Below are positions 1 through 11,100 of a DNA stretch of 64,000 nucleotides, piece by piece; position 1 is the first letter of the stretch, and each line of letters begins with the position of its first letter. This DNA comes from Saccharomycopsis malanga (Eukaryota > Ascomycota > Saccharomycetes > Ascoideales > Saccharomycopsidaceae): NCBI GenBank assembly GCA_004014935.1, contig CP025323.1, forward strand, positions 1,302,001 to 1,366,000, written 5' to 3'. The position numbers were made by a program, and so were the translations under genes. The notes under the pieces are model-generated. The model saw nothing but the letters and a program-made list of their open reading frames with translations. It searched no databases and had not been told where the DNA came from.

Positions 1-2
1 AT

Positions 3-962
3 ATTGCCGAATCCTTGACTCACATTTTGGGCAAAATCTCCAGCGCTTCTGAAAATGACGAAGAAGACGACGACGACGACGACGACGACGACGAGGCAAA
101 AACAGCGGTCGACAAAAACGGAAACCCGGTTTTTGTCTATACTAAACGCGATACCATTCTATATAACATTGGTGTAGGCGCCAAGGCAGCAGAACTCAAA
201 TATGTCTATGAAAACGACCCAAACTTCCAGTTGGTTCCGTCCTTTGGCGCGGTGGTTCTCCAAAACACCAAAACAAACTTGGACTTTGCAAAGTTGATGT
301 CCAACTTCAACCCAGTCTTTTTATTGCACGGCGAACAGTACATCCGTATCGAACAGTGGCCTCTTCCTACAGCAGCGTCCTTGGCGTCTGAATCGTTCCC
401 TGTAGCCATTGCCAACAAGGGCAAAAAGGCAGCCGTCTTGGTCACCGGCACAAAGTCCTACGATACTGCCACCGGAAACCCAGTGTTCTACAACGAGATG
501 ACCACCTTCAACAGAGGCGCCCAGGCCCGCAAAGGCGACCAGGTTTTCAAGCCTAGACCAAAGTTGGCCGCTATAAACTTGAGTCCTCCAAAGGATATCG
601 AGCCAGACTTTGTCAAAAACATTGAAACTAGCGTTGACCAGGCAGCCATATACCGTCTTTCCGGCGACTACAACCCTCTACATATTGATCCCGAGTTTGC
701 CAAAAACGCTCAGTTCCCAAAACCAATCCTACATGGCTTGGGATACCTCGGCATCTCCGTCAAAGCTCTCTTGGAACATTACGGCCCGATCCATGAAATC
801 AAGGTCAGATTCTCCGGCAGTGTGTTCCCCGGAGACACCCTACAAGTCAAAGGCTGGAAACGCGGCGACCTTGTGGTCTTTGAAACTTACGATTTGCTGA
901 CAAAAAAGATTGTCATTAGTAGTGCTGCCATCAAGTTGTTTGGTGACAAGACAAAGTTGTAA
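3..962 (+). CDS. FOX2: Peroxisomal multifunctional beta-oxidation enzyme, C-terminal part (5' end outside window)
   Basis: The frame is open to the window's left edge, so this is the 3' part of a longer gene. The translated piece is the (R)-specific 2-enoyl-CoA hydratase 2 (MaoC-like, hot-dog) end of the yeast hydratase/3-hydroxyacyl-CoA dehydrogenase protein of fatty-acid beta-oxidation. The hydratase-2 signature is visible near codons 220-245 (YRLSGDYNPLHIDPEFA, then the FPKPILHGLG stretch), with the Asp/His pair expected at the active site. The protein ends TKL, a variant of the SKL peroxisomal targeting signal type 1, so a peroxisomal location is inferred. Before the hydratase half there is an acidic linker with a run of Asp encoded by GAC repeats (about 60-95). 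The upstream dehydrogenase domains are not in the window. Confidence 0.93.
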   Translation: MAESLTHILGKISSASENDEEDDDDDDDDDEAKTAVDKNGNPVFVYTKRDTILYNIGVGAKAAELKYVYENDPNFQLVPSFGAVVLQNTKTNLDFAKLMSNFNPVFLLHGEQYIRIEQWPLPTAASLASESFPVAIANKGKKAAVLVTGTKSYDTATGNPVFYNEMTTFNRGAQARKGDQVFKPRPKLAAINLSPPKDIEPDFVKNIETSVDQAAIYRLSGDYNPLHIDPEFAKNAQFPKPILHGLGYLGISVKALLEHYGPIHEIKVRFSGSVFPGDTLQVKGWKRGDLVVFETYDLLTKKIVISSAAIKLFGDKTKL

Positions 963-2375
963 TGTGTTGGTTTGCTTGTTTATTTGTTTGTCTTTTTTAT
1001 TCCTTAAAAATAATACATGTTAGTTTGTTATCCGATTGCAAGTTTGCTAGTGGTTGTTATCTAATTGTAAATTGGCTAGTGGTTGTTATGCAACTAGCTA
1101 ATCGCTTCTACATTGGTCGCCAATTTCTAGATCCACAATTTGTTTGTAGCAAGACCAAGTTAAGATTGGATTTAAAACAACGTGCCTAAGGTTTGATGGT
1201 TTGACTTTTGCTAATTTGACATTGCGCCATTCGGCTGGAGGTTCCCGTTTTAATTTAGATCAAGTGGCTGGATTAAAAATAACAGAGTCTAACTCAGGTG
1301 GCATATTGTTCTAGGTCTTGTCAAGATTACAGTTTCTATTGATGCGTTTCTGGAGAGTCTTGTTGTATTGACAAATGTAGTATTGTCAGCCAGTCCATAT
1401 GAATTGATTGACGTGCTAATTGTATAGACTTGTAATACTAACTGTATAAAAATTAGAAAAAAAAGTCCAAAATAAAGCAAATATATGATACTATCATTAT
1501 AAAATAAAGGAGATTGAAAAAGTGGCTTCGACTTGAGTATCTACTGATAAGTAGGGCTGATAAGAATTAGTAAAACCAGGAGGGGCAATTGTACAGAGAA
1601 GAACAAAAGTAGACAAGTCAAAAGCGATGAAATTGATACTTGTTAGGGAAAGTGAGTTGGTGGGAATGATGATACTCATTAGAAAAAGTAAATTAATAGG
1701 AATAATGAAAATTGATACTTGTTATCAAAAGTGAATTACTAAAGAGTATAAAGGCGAAACTTTACTATCAAAGATAAATAGAAATAATAAAAGCTGATAC
1801 TATATTATTAAAAGTGCTTTAAAAGAGACAATTAAAATCGATACCTCATTAAAAATTGACACCTTTCTGACAATAAAACTGTAGCTCATTGACCGACTCA
1901 TGAATAAATCTAATTCACCAACCTATAACATAATGGAGAGTAAATTGGATATATAGAATAATGAACAACTAGATTTCAATCAAGGATTACCAAAAATACA
2001 CCAAAACAAACACTCAATACAACTCGATTATTGCACGAAAAGAAAGAAATCTATTAATGTTTCTGTTTATAAAAGCGCCAGAGAATAATAAAAAAGACAG
2101 CAAAAAGAGAAAAAAAGAGGTATGAGCAAATAAAAGTCATTTGAAGATCGTGATTGATTGGTTAAGAGGTGAAATCCTAAGACCAAAGACAAACAATAAC
2201 AGAAGCAAGCTGAAAAGAAGCCAAAAAACGAACAAAAAAAAGTATATAGAATATAAATAAAAGTAGTACCACCCAAAACGAACACTACAAGAACAAAACA
2301 ATCAACCATTAAAGAAACTAGCTCAAACGCAATGGAAAACAAAATCGTGAAAACATGAGAAACAAAAGCAAAGAT
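963..2375. other. Convergent intergenic region, FOX2 to MIG1
   Basis: No gene is supported here. There are two adjacent copies of a roughly 30-bp unit containing GCTAGTGGTTGTTAT (about 1045-1095). A degenerate repeat of the phrase ATTGATAC, often followed by a variant of TTGTTA, recurs near 1631, 1711, 1793 and 1838. The rest is AT-rich sequence that must contain both 3' ends. Confidence 0.5.
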
Positions 2376-3157
2376 TCAATGAAACATTTCGTCAATGTGA
2401 GGCAATCTGGAGAATTCAGAGCTATTTCTTTTGCCGTTGTGTTCGTCAAGACTAGCAAAAAGGGTTCGTATAGGAGGAAGAGTGACGTTTTGCTGGGAAT
2501 GGTTGTTAGAAACCGGTGAAAGGTTGGGAGATTGTAAAGGAGTGGTATAAGGAGGAGTTGACATTTTCTTTTTTCTGGAAGCACCGAAAGTCAAAGGTTC
2601 GTCACTAGTGTTATTGGCATTTACAGTGGAAGTACTACTGTTGGTTCCAGTGCTGGTGATAGGTGTCATTTTCAAAGGAGGCAAGTTGAAGTTGTTGGAG
2701 CTCAAGGAATGCAAAGAAGTAGCAGACGAACTGGTTGAGAACTTGCCACCCTGAGAAAAGAGATTTGTAGAGGAATTATTAGGGGAATTGGTAAGCGAAT
2801 GGGTTTTGGAGGACGATGCAGAGGATAAGAATTGCAATGAAGGAGAATAGTGATTGTTAGAGTTATTAGGGGTTCCATAATGGTTAAGAAAAGTTGTGGA
2901 TTTCGACGCATGGAATCCCAACTTGTCATTATTATGGATATTAGTAAACAGATTTGGCGAGGAGAAATAACTTTGCTGATGCTGTCCAAAATGGTCCATA
3001 TTGGCGCCAGGAGAAGCCGGCAAAGAGCGATAATGCAGTGCACTTGCACTTGGAGGCAATGTGATCATGTACGGATATATAGGGTTTCCATTGAAATCCA
3101 CTCCAATAGGCTGCTGGCCCTGCGAAGGAACAGGAATAGGGCTTTGTTGAGGAGCTG

Positions 3158-3188
<31 letters not shown>

Positions 3189-3509
3189 TTGTTGTTGTTG
3201 CTGCTGCTGCTGGGCAATTTGGTTATTGAATATAGGATCGACTTGGATAATGGAAATGTTTTGAGTTTTGTTTTTTCTTCTCGAACTTGGATTGTTATGG
3301 ATTCTGGTGTGTCTGGTCAACTCGTCAGAACGAGAAAAGCGTTTGTTACAGCCAGGAAACGTACATGGATGAGGCTTTTCACCAGTATGAGTTCTAATAT
3401 GGCGAGTTTGATGCTCAAGACGGTGAAACGCCTTGTCACACATAGGACATTTATAAGGACGGTCGCCGTCCGAAACTTTTGAAGGTTTTGCTGCTTTCTT
3501 TGAATTCAT
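2376..3509 (-). CDS. MIG1: Mig1/CreA-type C2H2 zinc-finger glucose repressor
   Basis: This 377-residue protein has two adjacent C2H2 fingers at about residues 18-71. The linker is TGEKP and the recognition helices carry the Mig1/CreA pattern ([14 protein letters not shown] and [14 protein letters not shown]). The family binds GC-rich SYGGRG boxes and represses alternative-carbon genes when glucose is present, with nuclear entry controlled by Snf1 kinase. After the fingers come a basic patch (SSRRKNK), a long polyglutamine tract encoded by mixed CAG/CAA, and Ser/Asn/Pro-rich disordered sequence usual for this family. The conserved part starts close to the ATG, which supports the chosen start. 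Mig1 and Mig2/Mig3 paralogues are hard to separate from fingers alone; length and composition favour Mig1. It is divergent from the Mps2-like gene across a 1.4-kb shared promoter. Confidence 0.9.
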
Positions 3510-4894
3510 GATGCCTGTCTCTTGTTTAAATGTAATAGAAATTGTACTGGTTTCTATGACTTTGATATGTGATTAAAAATGTACTAGTTTCTATGACTGT
3601 TAGCTAGCTAAATAGGGGAGTCCACTGTTGGCTATGTAAATAGTGCACTAGTTCTTCGATAATACCCAATAACCAAAAGAAAGGAAAACTTGAAAAAACA
3701 AAAGCTAACCGGAAAAGAAAAAGGAAATCCCTCTATGTATATAGTTTTCCAAAATATATAGTGCTGAGTTCTGTCGGAACTTTCTTAAACTTTTATGGAG
3801 CGCAATGTGGCCAAATCGTTTTTTTACTGTTTTATTTTTTTACTTTTCTTCGCAAATATTTCGCGGTTCCAACCCAAGAGGAAACCATAGTAAATTTAGT
3901 TTTTGTATCGTATATTTTTTGTATAATTGTCGACCAATAATCGCCCATCATTCCGTTGCCGCAATGCGACGGTTTATCTATTTAATGTACACCTAAACAA
4001 CGGAACTTGTTTATCTTGCTCACCTAGCCACTTACAAGGAACCAATAGCGATTCCCCCTGGGGCCCCGGCTTTTCCCCGAGTTTTGCCGTTGATGGTTTT
4101 CTTATTTCACATTTCGTCGGCTATGTCTTCCGGAATGCCTCATTATCCTACTATACTCTGATTCTAGTTATTAACTTGCCACTCTTTTTTTACAAGGCAT
4201 GTGCATATGCCCTTCCCGCATGCGTCCTCCTGCCACCTGCCCTTATTTTACATTCTTGGTCACACCTGTGCGCCCGCATCTCCCCCACTACTTCCGCTTT
4301 CAACCACCTAAATACATTTTTGCCTGATTATCCTCCGAAACATCACCATACCTTACAAATACAACCGTAAATTATTAGCACCATCCGCTGAGAAAAAAAA
4401 ATAAAAATAAAACTATTAAAAAAAAGAAAACAGAAATTATAAACGCATGCACCCAATCGCCAGTTTTTCCGGAAGTTTTTCCGCTACAACCAATCAGAAC
4501 CCTCCAGACGCATGCCAGCGCGCGCCCATGCACCATGGCTCACATGAAATCATGCAAAATTTTAAGTTGGTGCCCACGCCCTAATGCAATGCACTGCATC
4601 CTGCACAGTGCTGTGGGGAAAATTTCTGCACCGGAGTTCCCAATCAGGAAGACTGCTGCCAACATCCGCGGGGGTGGGGGATCCACTAATGACCGGGTAG
4701 GAATAAAGTATGCACGTGAAACGCCTTTAGGATCCAATTCAATGGGTGCATAATTGTGCATGGTATTTATTTATTTATTATACAGTGGTTAGTTATATTG
4801 GTTAAATACTGAAATACTGTTATAATATAGGCTGAAATATCGAATAATAGTTATATGATATAGTGTAAAATAATAAATAAGTATTGATAAAGTT
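3510..4894. promoter_or_regulatory. Divergent promoter region, MIG1 / Mps2-like gene
   Basis: No gene is supported. The region is unusual in containing GC-rich islands (around 4050-4080 and 4660-4685) in otherwise AT-rich DNA. It also holds several GCATGC-type motifs (about 4445, 4510) and A-rich stretches near 4390-4440. The island near 4670 contains GCGGGG and GTGGGGG. Confidence 0.5.
4064..4074 (-). promoter_or_regulatory. Candidate Mig1 binding site upstream of MIG1
   Basis: Read on the minus strand the site is AAAAGCCGGGG: an A-rich box, one spacer base, then CCGGGG, which fits the Mig1 consensus (A/T-rich box followed by SYGGRG). It lies about 555 bp upstream of the MIG1 start. Autoregulation is inferred from the motif only. 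Confidence 0.35.
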
Positions 4895-6652
4895 ATGAAT
4901 CGTCTGCCTCAGGGGATTTTGGATTCCTGCTGGGACCAGTTTAAACAGGTTTCGCACGAGAGTGATGGTACGGAGATGTCGTATATTGATATTAATAATC
5001 TATTCAATCTCAACAGTGTTCTAGAAGAGACAGTGGGGCGAAAGTTGTTAGGACCTGCACAGCTTGCTGCTTTGGCCAAGGTTATAGAGGAGGCGGAAGC
5101 AGAGAATAGTGTAATGATGCAAAAGGATGATCTTGAGGCGTTTTATCAGATCATCACTGATCAATCATTGAAAAGTTTATTAAGTAGTCGAAGTAAAATT
5201 AACCAAGACAAGAATACAAAGCAGGTATATAGTGATAATGAGTATGAGACCTATGAAAATTTGGGCGATATTGACGGAATACGTAATAAAAATGATGGAA
5301 ATGTTGACAATGATGTGGATATGGATGAAAATAAAGGTGGTATTGATAATAAAAATGATAATAATAGTAAAAGTGATACTAATAGCAGTAAAGATGATAT
5401 TAATAGTAATAAAAATGATATTAGTAGCAGTAAAAATGATATTTATGGCAACAAGAATGATAATCTTGATACAGATGAGAATGAAGAAGAACAAGAAGAT
5501 AATGATGATATATTAGATTCTCCATTAGCAGGACGCGAGTCTAGAAGAAAAACATTTAATTTAGCAACGTCCACACCATTATTTTCCTCCAGAATCCGAG
5601 AATTGTCTGAGGATACGAAAGGTTCATCTAGTTCTAAAGGTAGTAAAGAATCATTCGCCAAAGATGTGAGCAAGTATCAAGCAATCATTGATAGTAAAGA
5701 AGAAGACATTGTGTTTCGGGACCAGCTTATTGTAGATTTGGAGAAACAGATTAAAGATTTTAAAGAAAGTATAAAAATGAAGGAAAAGCAAGTTGAAGAG
5801 CTTCAACATGACAAGGAAGTTTTACAGAACTCTTTGGCAGCTCTTGAGCTTCGTACAGCCAATGTAGACGTATTGAAAAAGAGTTTGGGCGAACAGGAAG
5901 TGGAAAATAATCGGCTTGTTAATGTGAACAAGAAATTGAATAAAGAGGTTGACGAGTTGTACAACAAGTTGGTGAACATTGAAACACTTCAAGAAAAGCT
6001 TCGATCTGGCAAAGAAACAAATGAAACGTATGTTGAAAATAAACTGTTGAAAGAACAAGTTTATAAGCTCCAGCAGCAACTTGTTAATGTGAACAACGAG
6101 CATTCTTTGGAAATCAGTAGTCTCAAGTTGAAAAACGTCACTATAAAAGAAGAGTTGGCCAAAGTGCAAGACCAATTGACCGATTATGTTAAGAAATATA
6201 GTGGGAAAGTTGTTGTTTCCGCATCTCAACTCAAGGAATTGAAAGAGTCGCGTTTGAAACAGTTCAAATACATGCAAAAGATTCAACAAAGGCAGGAAAG
6301 ATTAGCCAAAAATGCAAATATTGTAAGTCTGTTGACAAGTTCTAATGATCTTTTCACAATGGTATATGAGGAACTTTCTCGCTTGCCTCAAAATACACTA
6401 TACAAGTCATTTTTCATATTAATTATACTGTTGATATTCTTTAGTTTCATCCGGTTAAATCCACCTCGGAATGATTCCATAAACATGCCATCAAATCATC
6501 CATCAAATCCATCCACATTGGCCCTCTGGAATTTGAAATTACAGACTTTACTACAGCCTCACTATATTGTGCCTCGCCACCGGTTTAATGTGGACGAAAT
6601 GGTCCAGCGCAATGCCTTTGATGAGTCATTCCGTAACTTTCTCCAAAGTTAG
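4895..6652 (+). CDS. Coiled-coil tail-anchored-like membrane protein, possible spindle-pole-body protein Mps2
   Basis: This 585-residue protein has four parts. An N-terminal folded region (about 1-100, helical) is followed by a low-complexity Asn/Asp/Ser/Lys segment (about 110-210) built from degenerate SKNDI units. A long heptad-rich coiled coil spans about 260-490. One strongly hydrophobic helix (SFFILIILLIFFSFI) sits about 65 residues before the end, leaving a short tail. This order matches S. cerevisiae Mps2, which anchors the spindle pole body in the nuclear envelope. The tail also resembles Mps2's: an aromatic/leucine patch, then Arg-Asn-Ala and a final acidic-Ser-Phe-Arg helix. Overall identity looks low, so the assignment is a hypothesis; another nuclear-envelope or ER coiled-coil protein remains possible. 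Family-B repeat sequence begins about 25 bases after the stop. Confidence 0.5.
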   Translation: MNRLPQGILDSCWDQFKQVSHESDGTEMSYIDINNLFNLNSVLEETVGRKLLGPAQLAALAKVIEEAEAENSVMMQKDDLEAFYQIITDQSLKSLLSSRSKINQDKNTKQVYSDNEYETYENLGDIDGIRNKNDGNVDNDVDMDENKGGIDNKNDNNSKSDTNSSKDDINSNKNDISSSKNDIYGNKNDNLDTDENEEEQEDNDDILDSPLAGRESRRKTFNLATSTPLFSSRIRELSEDTKGSSSSKGSKESFAKDVSKYQAIIDSKEEDIVFRDQLIVDLEKQIKDFKESIKMKEKQVEELQHDKEVLQNSLAALELRTANVDVLKKSLGEQEVENNRLVNVNKKLNKEVDELYNKLVNIETLQEKLRSGKETNETYVENKLLKEQVYKLQQQLVNVNNEHSLEISSLKLKNVTIKEELAKVQDQLTDYVKKYSGKVVVSASQLKELKESRLKQFKYMQKIQQRQERLAKNANIVSLLTSSNDLFTMVYEELSRLPQNTLYKSFFILIILLIFFSFIRLNPPRNDSINMPSNHPSNPSTLALWNLKLQTLLQPHYIVPRHRFNVDEMVQRNAFDESFRNFLQS

Positions 6653-6675
6653 CTATTGGTGGTCTTGTAGAGCTA

Positions 6676-7775
6676 TTGGCAAAAAAACAGTCAAAGTTTC
6701 TCACCAATGTTCAATTTTTGATAAGAATGTAATAAAGCAAATCAGAAAAAGGAACTGCAAGAAAAAACAGAAAATTAATGTCAAATTAATGTTAAACCAT
6801 TGGCAAAATTCTTTTGAATAGTAATAAAACTTTAATAAGACGGACTCCCCTGAAGCAAGGCATAAAAGTTATTGATAACCGCATTACGCTTCACACAGCT
6901 TCACATAAATATTCAATGTATAGCGGAAGTTATAATATGCTAGTTTGGCAATATACAATGATAATCATCGAATATGAGTTCCTCTGAGAACCTATAATAA
7001 ACAATACTTTTTTTTAGCTCTTCAGATACGCGTTTCTTTGAAATAAAACCTCATTCAAAGGTTGGAGAAGACGCAAACTAAACTAAAAGCAGTCAAGAGC
7101 TATGAAATAATGTCAAGAAATAAAGAAAGTCTCCCTGAGAGGTGAAAAACGCAAATTTTAGAAGGTTATGTGTTATTTTCGACAAAATTAAACTTTTTCA
7201 CTATTAAATCATTTAGGAAAGGCAAATGCCAAAACAAAATACACTGTGTAAAACTCAAAGATTTGAAGAGTATAGAAATATAATTCTTTTATGGCTTGGT
7301 ATGCTGTAAAGACTCTAGAATATGACTTGAAAGAATGAACTTTTTGTCAAAAATCACAAATTTCTGTTTTATCGAATATTTCTGCGAAAGTTTACTAATT
7401 TTTATTATAAACACTACTATAATGTAGCAAAAAAATTCAGAATTTTGGAGTTTGTTTTGTTAGATAAAAACAACCTGTATAGTATAGATTCAATTTAATA
7501 AAACCTTTGACGACTATTCCAAAACGTCAATAGCGCGAATCGAGTCCTAAAACCTAAAGTGAGGAACGCCACACTTGTTTTGTGTGGCGCATGATGGCTC
7601 AACCAACTTGGCCACTTGGCAGTAGTAAGGCATAAAGACATATTTTAGTTGAAAAGTGAAAGATATCTTTAATTTTCGAGAATGTAAATTAATAAGCCCA
7701 GTTTTGCAAAGTGTATAAGCAGAAAAAAAAGGGTTTTTGGGTAATCTGTGTGAGTAAATCTTATCATAAATCATA
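6676..7775 (-). repeat. Family B repeat, copy B1
   Basis: Non-coding dispersed repeat about 1.1 kb long, minus orientation: the tRNA-like head lies at about 7560-7625 and the opposite end faces the Mps2-like gene. It shares blocks with the other seven copies, such as GACGGACTCCCCT near 6840 and GAGAACCTATAATAAAC near 6985. In this copy the loop of the long head hairpin is very short, and the terminal hairpin found in other copies is missing. Confidence 0.8.
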
Positions 7776-8121
7776 TACCATCATATACCGTCATATATCA
7801 TCATATTATCACATGACCAACATTAGATTACTATTCGCACTCCTAAAATTTTCATAGAAAAGTGAAAGAATACGTAAGTCAAAGTGGTGATGAGATGATA
7901 AAGAAACGATGAATTATAAGCGGATAGTCTAACAAACGATAAATTAGCTAAATTCTTGTTACAGGTTGAATCTTGGCGGCTTAAAAACTAAATTTTGTTA
8001 AAAGTGAGCAAGGTTTTTGTTGTATTTAACGCTTTTAAATTTGACGGAGACGCAAAAAAGTATAGAAAGTTGTTGATTGAGTGGTAAATAGTGATTTGTA
8101 GACAAACTGGTTGAATGGAAA
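7776..8121. promoter_or_regulatory. SEC16 upstream region
   Basis: AT-rich sequence with a short CATATACC/CATATATC repeat at about 7770-7810. No gene is seen. It probably holds the SEC16 promoter and leader. Confidence 0.4.
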
Positions 8122-8144
8122 ATGGCCGAGGAATCGGGGTTTAA
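8115..8144 (+). promoter_or_regulatory. Short uORF overlapping the SEC16 start
   Basis: An ATG seven bases upstream of the SEC16 ATG opens a nine-codon frame that ends at TAA 8142-8144, in a different frame and past the SEC16 start. If the transcript includes it, ribosomes would have to leak past it to start SEC16. Confidence 0.45.
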
Positions 8145-11100
8145 TCAGATTGGGTCTGATCCTTTGGTGGATGACGTGAATCCATCGCCAGATCGCCATC
8201 AGACCAAATTGGAGGATTTGTTTGGTGGAGAGACCTCTGAGAATGACAATGACATGTTTGGCACATGGGATATTGGTTTGCCGGAGGATATGGCCAGTAA
8301 TGTTGATGATTTGTATGTGAAATCTGATGATTCAAATAAAAATGTTCAAAAATTGAACAATTATTCAACAATTGATGACTCGCAGCCGTTGGAAGAAGTA
8401 ACAACGAATAGTTTGAATGGAGATGGTTCTAAATTTGATGAGGAATTGAAAAAGTCTGAAAATTTGAAAGAAAATGAGTCAAATACGTTGAATGAGGAAG
8501 GAGATGAATTAAATAAAGTGGAAAATGTAGAAAATGTAGAAGAAGGAGGGTCAAAATCAGAAGCAGATGCATCAAAAGAAGCAGAAAACGTTGAAAAATC
8601 AAAAGAATTTGAATCAAACAGTTTTGAAGGTTTAAAAAATGATAATTTTCAATCAAAAGATTTTACATCAGTTCAATTTGAATTAAATGATGAAAATTCA
8701 AACAAATTTGATCAAAATAATCATGAAATGTCCAATTTGGATCAAAATAATCATGAAATATCCAATTTGGATCAAAAAAAAGATTTTGAGAAATCAAAAG
8801 AACCGCAAATAACTCCAAAATCCACCATAAATAATGATTATTTATTACCTGCACCGTCTGAAGAAGCTGTGCAATTTGATACTGCAACCAACAATGTCCC
8901 GCAGACACACGTACAAACGATAGACTCTACAGTAAATGATGACGTCAACATGCTTGTTGAAAAGTTGGCCACTACAGAGGATAATAATAAAAGCGTAAAA
9001 TTGGATGACATTTTTGGTGATGATAATGAAGAAACCGTTGATTTCCCTACTTCTTTTAGCGACCAGCAAACTCGCAGCGTACCACATAATTCCAAGCTTG
9101 ATGACATATTTGGCGATGATAATGAAGAGGAATTTCCAATTGAAAACCAGCCACACGACAACCAAATCCCAAAGGAACTTGAAGATGTCGCAAGTACATT
9201 AGAAACTTCTGTGCATCCTGCAGAGGATGTTCGTCCTACTGCTGTTAAAAAAAACAAGTTTGACTTCCTAGACAGTGATGATGATGATGATGATGATGAT
9301 AACAGTTTGTTGCCAGAGGATCCACAGCCTACAGTATCTCTGCAAACGAATAAATACGCCCCGACTCATACTACCAAGCAAACTGCTGCTCCTCCTGCAT
9401 ATACTGCTCCTACATTGCCTGTTGTTTCACCAGCAAGACCTAAATTAAAGAAAAAGACCAGCAGCTTTTTTCAAGAATTGCCTATTCAGGTTTCTGGGGC
9501 AAGACCTCGTCAATCTAAATCCGAATTGAAGAGACAGCATGATGCATACCAGGCGCAAAAGTTGCAAGCTCGTACTGCTACTCAGCCACCACCGCCACCA
9601 CCCCATGTTGGACAACCAATGGGTCTGCTAATGGGACAGCCAATGGGGCAACCAATGGGACAGCCAATGGGACAACCAATGGGACAGCCAATGGGACAGC
9701 CAATGGGACAGCCAATGGGACAGCCAATGGGACAACCAATGGGACAACCAATGGGACAGCCAATGGGACAACCAATGGGACAACCAATGGGACAGCCACC
9801 TCATGGTGGTCAATCAATCGGACAGCCACCTCATGTTCGACAGCCAATGGGACAGCCACCTCATGTTGGACAACCAATGGGACAACCAATGGGTCAGCCA
9901 ATGGGACAGGCTTCACCGTACGCCCCACCTGCTCAGTCCCGTCTGCCATACCAGCCACGTCAAGAACCAGTTCCACTTACAGGCAACAATCTTGTATTGA
10001 ATAACAACTCTGTTGGGTCGCCATTGGTGAAATCAAAGAAAATGTCTGCATCGTCTGCTTCCAGCAAATACGCTCCACCAAGCGTACCACATGGTCAAAG
10101 CGTTCTAAATAACCAGAACGCCCCACATGGCCAAAGCGTCCCAAATCACCAGAACGCCCCACATGGCCAAAGCGTCCCAAATCACCAGAACGCCCCACAT
10201 GGCCAAAGCGTCCCAAATCACCAGAACGCCCCACATGGCCAAAGCGTCCCAAATCACCAGAACGCCCCACATGGTCAAAGCGTCCCAAATTACCAGAACG
10301 CCCCACATGGTCAAAGCGTCCCAATGATGGGCCATAGCAACAAAAAGAGCATACAAGCCACTCGGTACGCTCCGCCAAGCGTATCACATGGCCCCGCACA
10401 ACCATCGCCATACATTGTAGCGCCTCCTATTCTGGCGCCACGTGCGAAACCCAGAAATACTAGCAATTCAGACCCATTTGGGTTTTCATATACCCCCGGA
10501 ACTGGATCTCCAGTCATCCCGGGGCCCCTGGTCACCGCGCGGCATCCTATAGAGTACTATCACGCACTCCAGATGCCTGTCGTGCAGTTTGCTGCAAACA
10601 AGGTTTTGTATGTGCATGCCGGTGCAGACTATGAGGCGCGGGTCGAGATTAAGAATCCAAAAGACGTGCTTACCCTCGAGTCGGCGGTGACTACGTATCC
10701 TTTGGATAAAAAAAAGGCGCTGCTCGGCCGTTGGATTTCGGAAACGCTTGCGACCGGCTCTGACTCGGAGAACTCATCGCTAATACTTAAGCTTTTCCGG
10801 GACATGGCTGCTGCGGATTACGAGCCCGTTGCGTATCTCAAAACGTTCTCGCAAACACTCATGCAGCATTTCGGATTCGGCGCCGGTGTGGCTGCGCATC
10901 TGCACTCCATGAAGGTTTACAAGACGCATACTGTGAGTGTCGACGCATCATACGTAGATCATGTGACACGTGCAGTGCTTGCCAACAGTGTGGTGGAGTC
11001 GGGTGTTTCCGACTGGGCCTTGTCGTTGGTATATTCCGGTTTGTTCAATAAAGACCGGTTTTTGTCGGTCGCGTCCGACTATATCACTGACACGTTCCAT

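Noticed and set aside
2850-3482. 210-codon frame antisense to MIG1
   Set aside because: It contains a poly-Leu run opposite the Mig1 polyglutamine tract, so it is a shadow frame.
3927-4370. 147-codon frame in the MIG1 promoter
   Set aside because: Ser/Pro/Cys-rich with no domain. The sequence looks regulatory (GC-rich island) rather than coding.
7570-7625. CRISPR-like spacing of the short hairpin repeats
   Set aside because: The units are single hairpins in dispersed repeats, not regularly spaced arrays, and the genome is eukaryotic.
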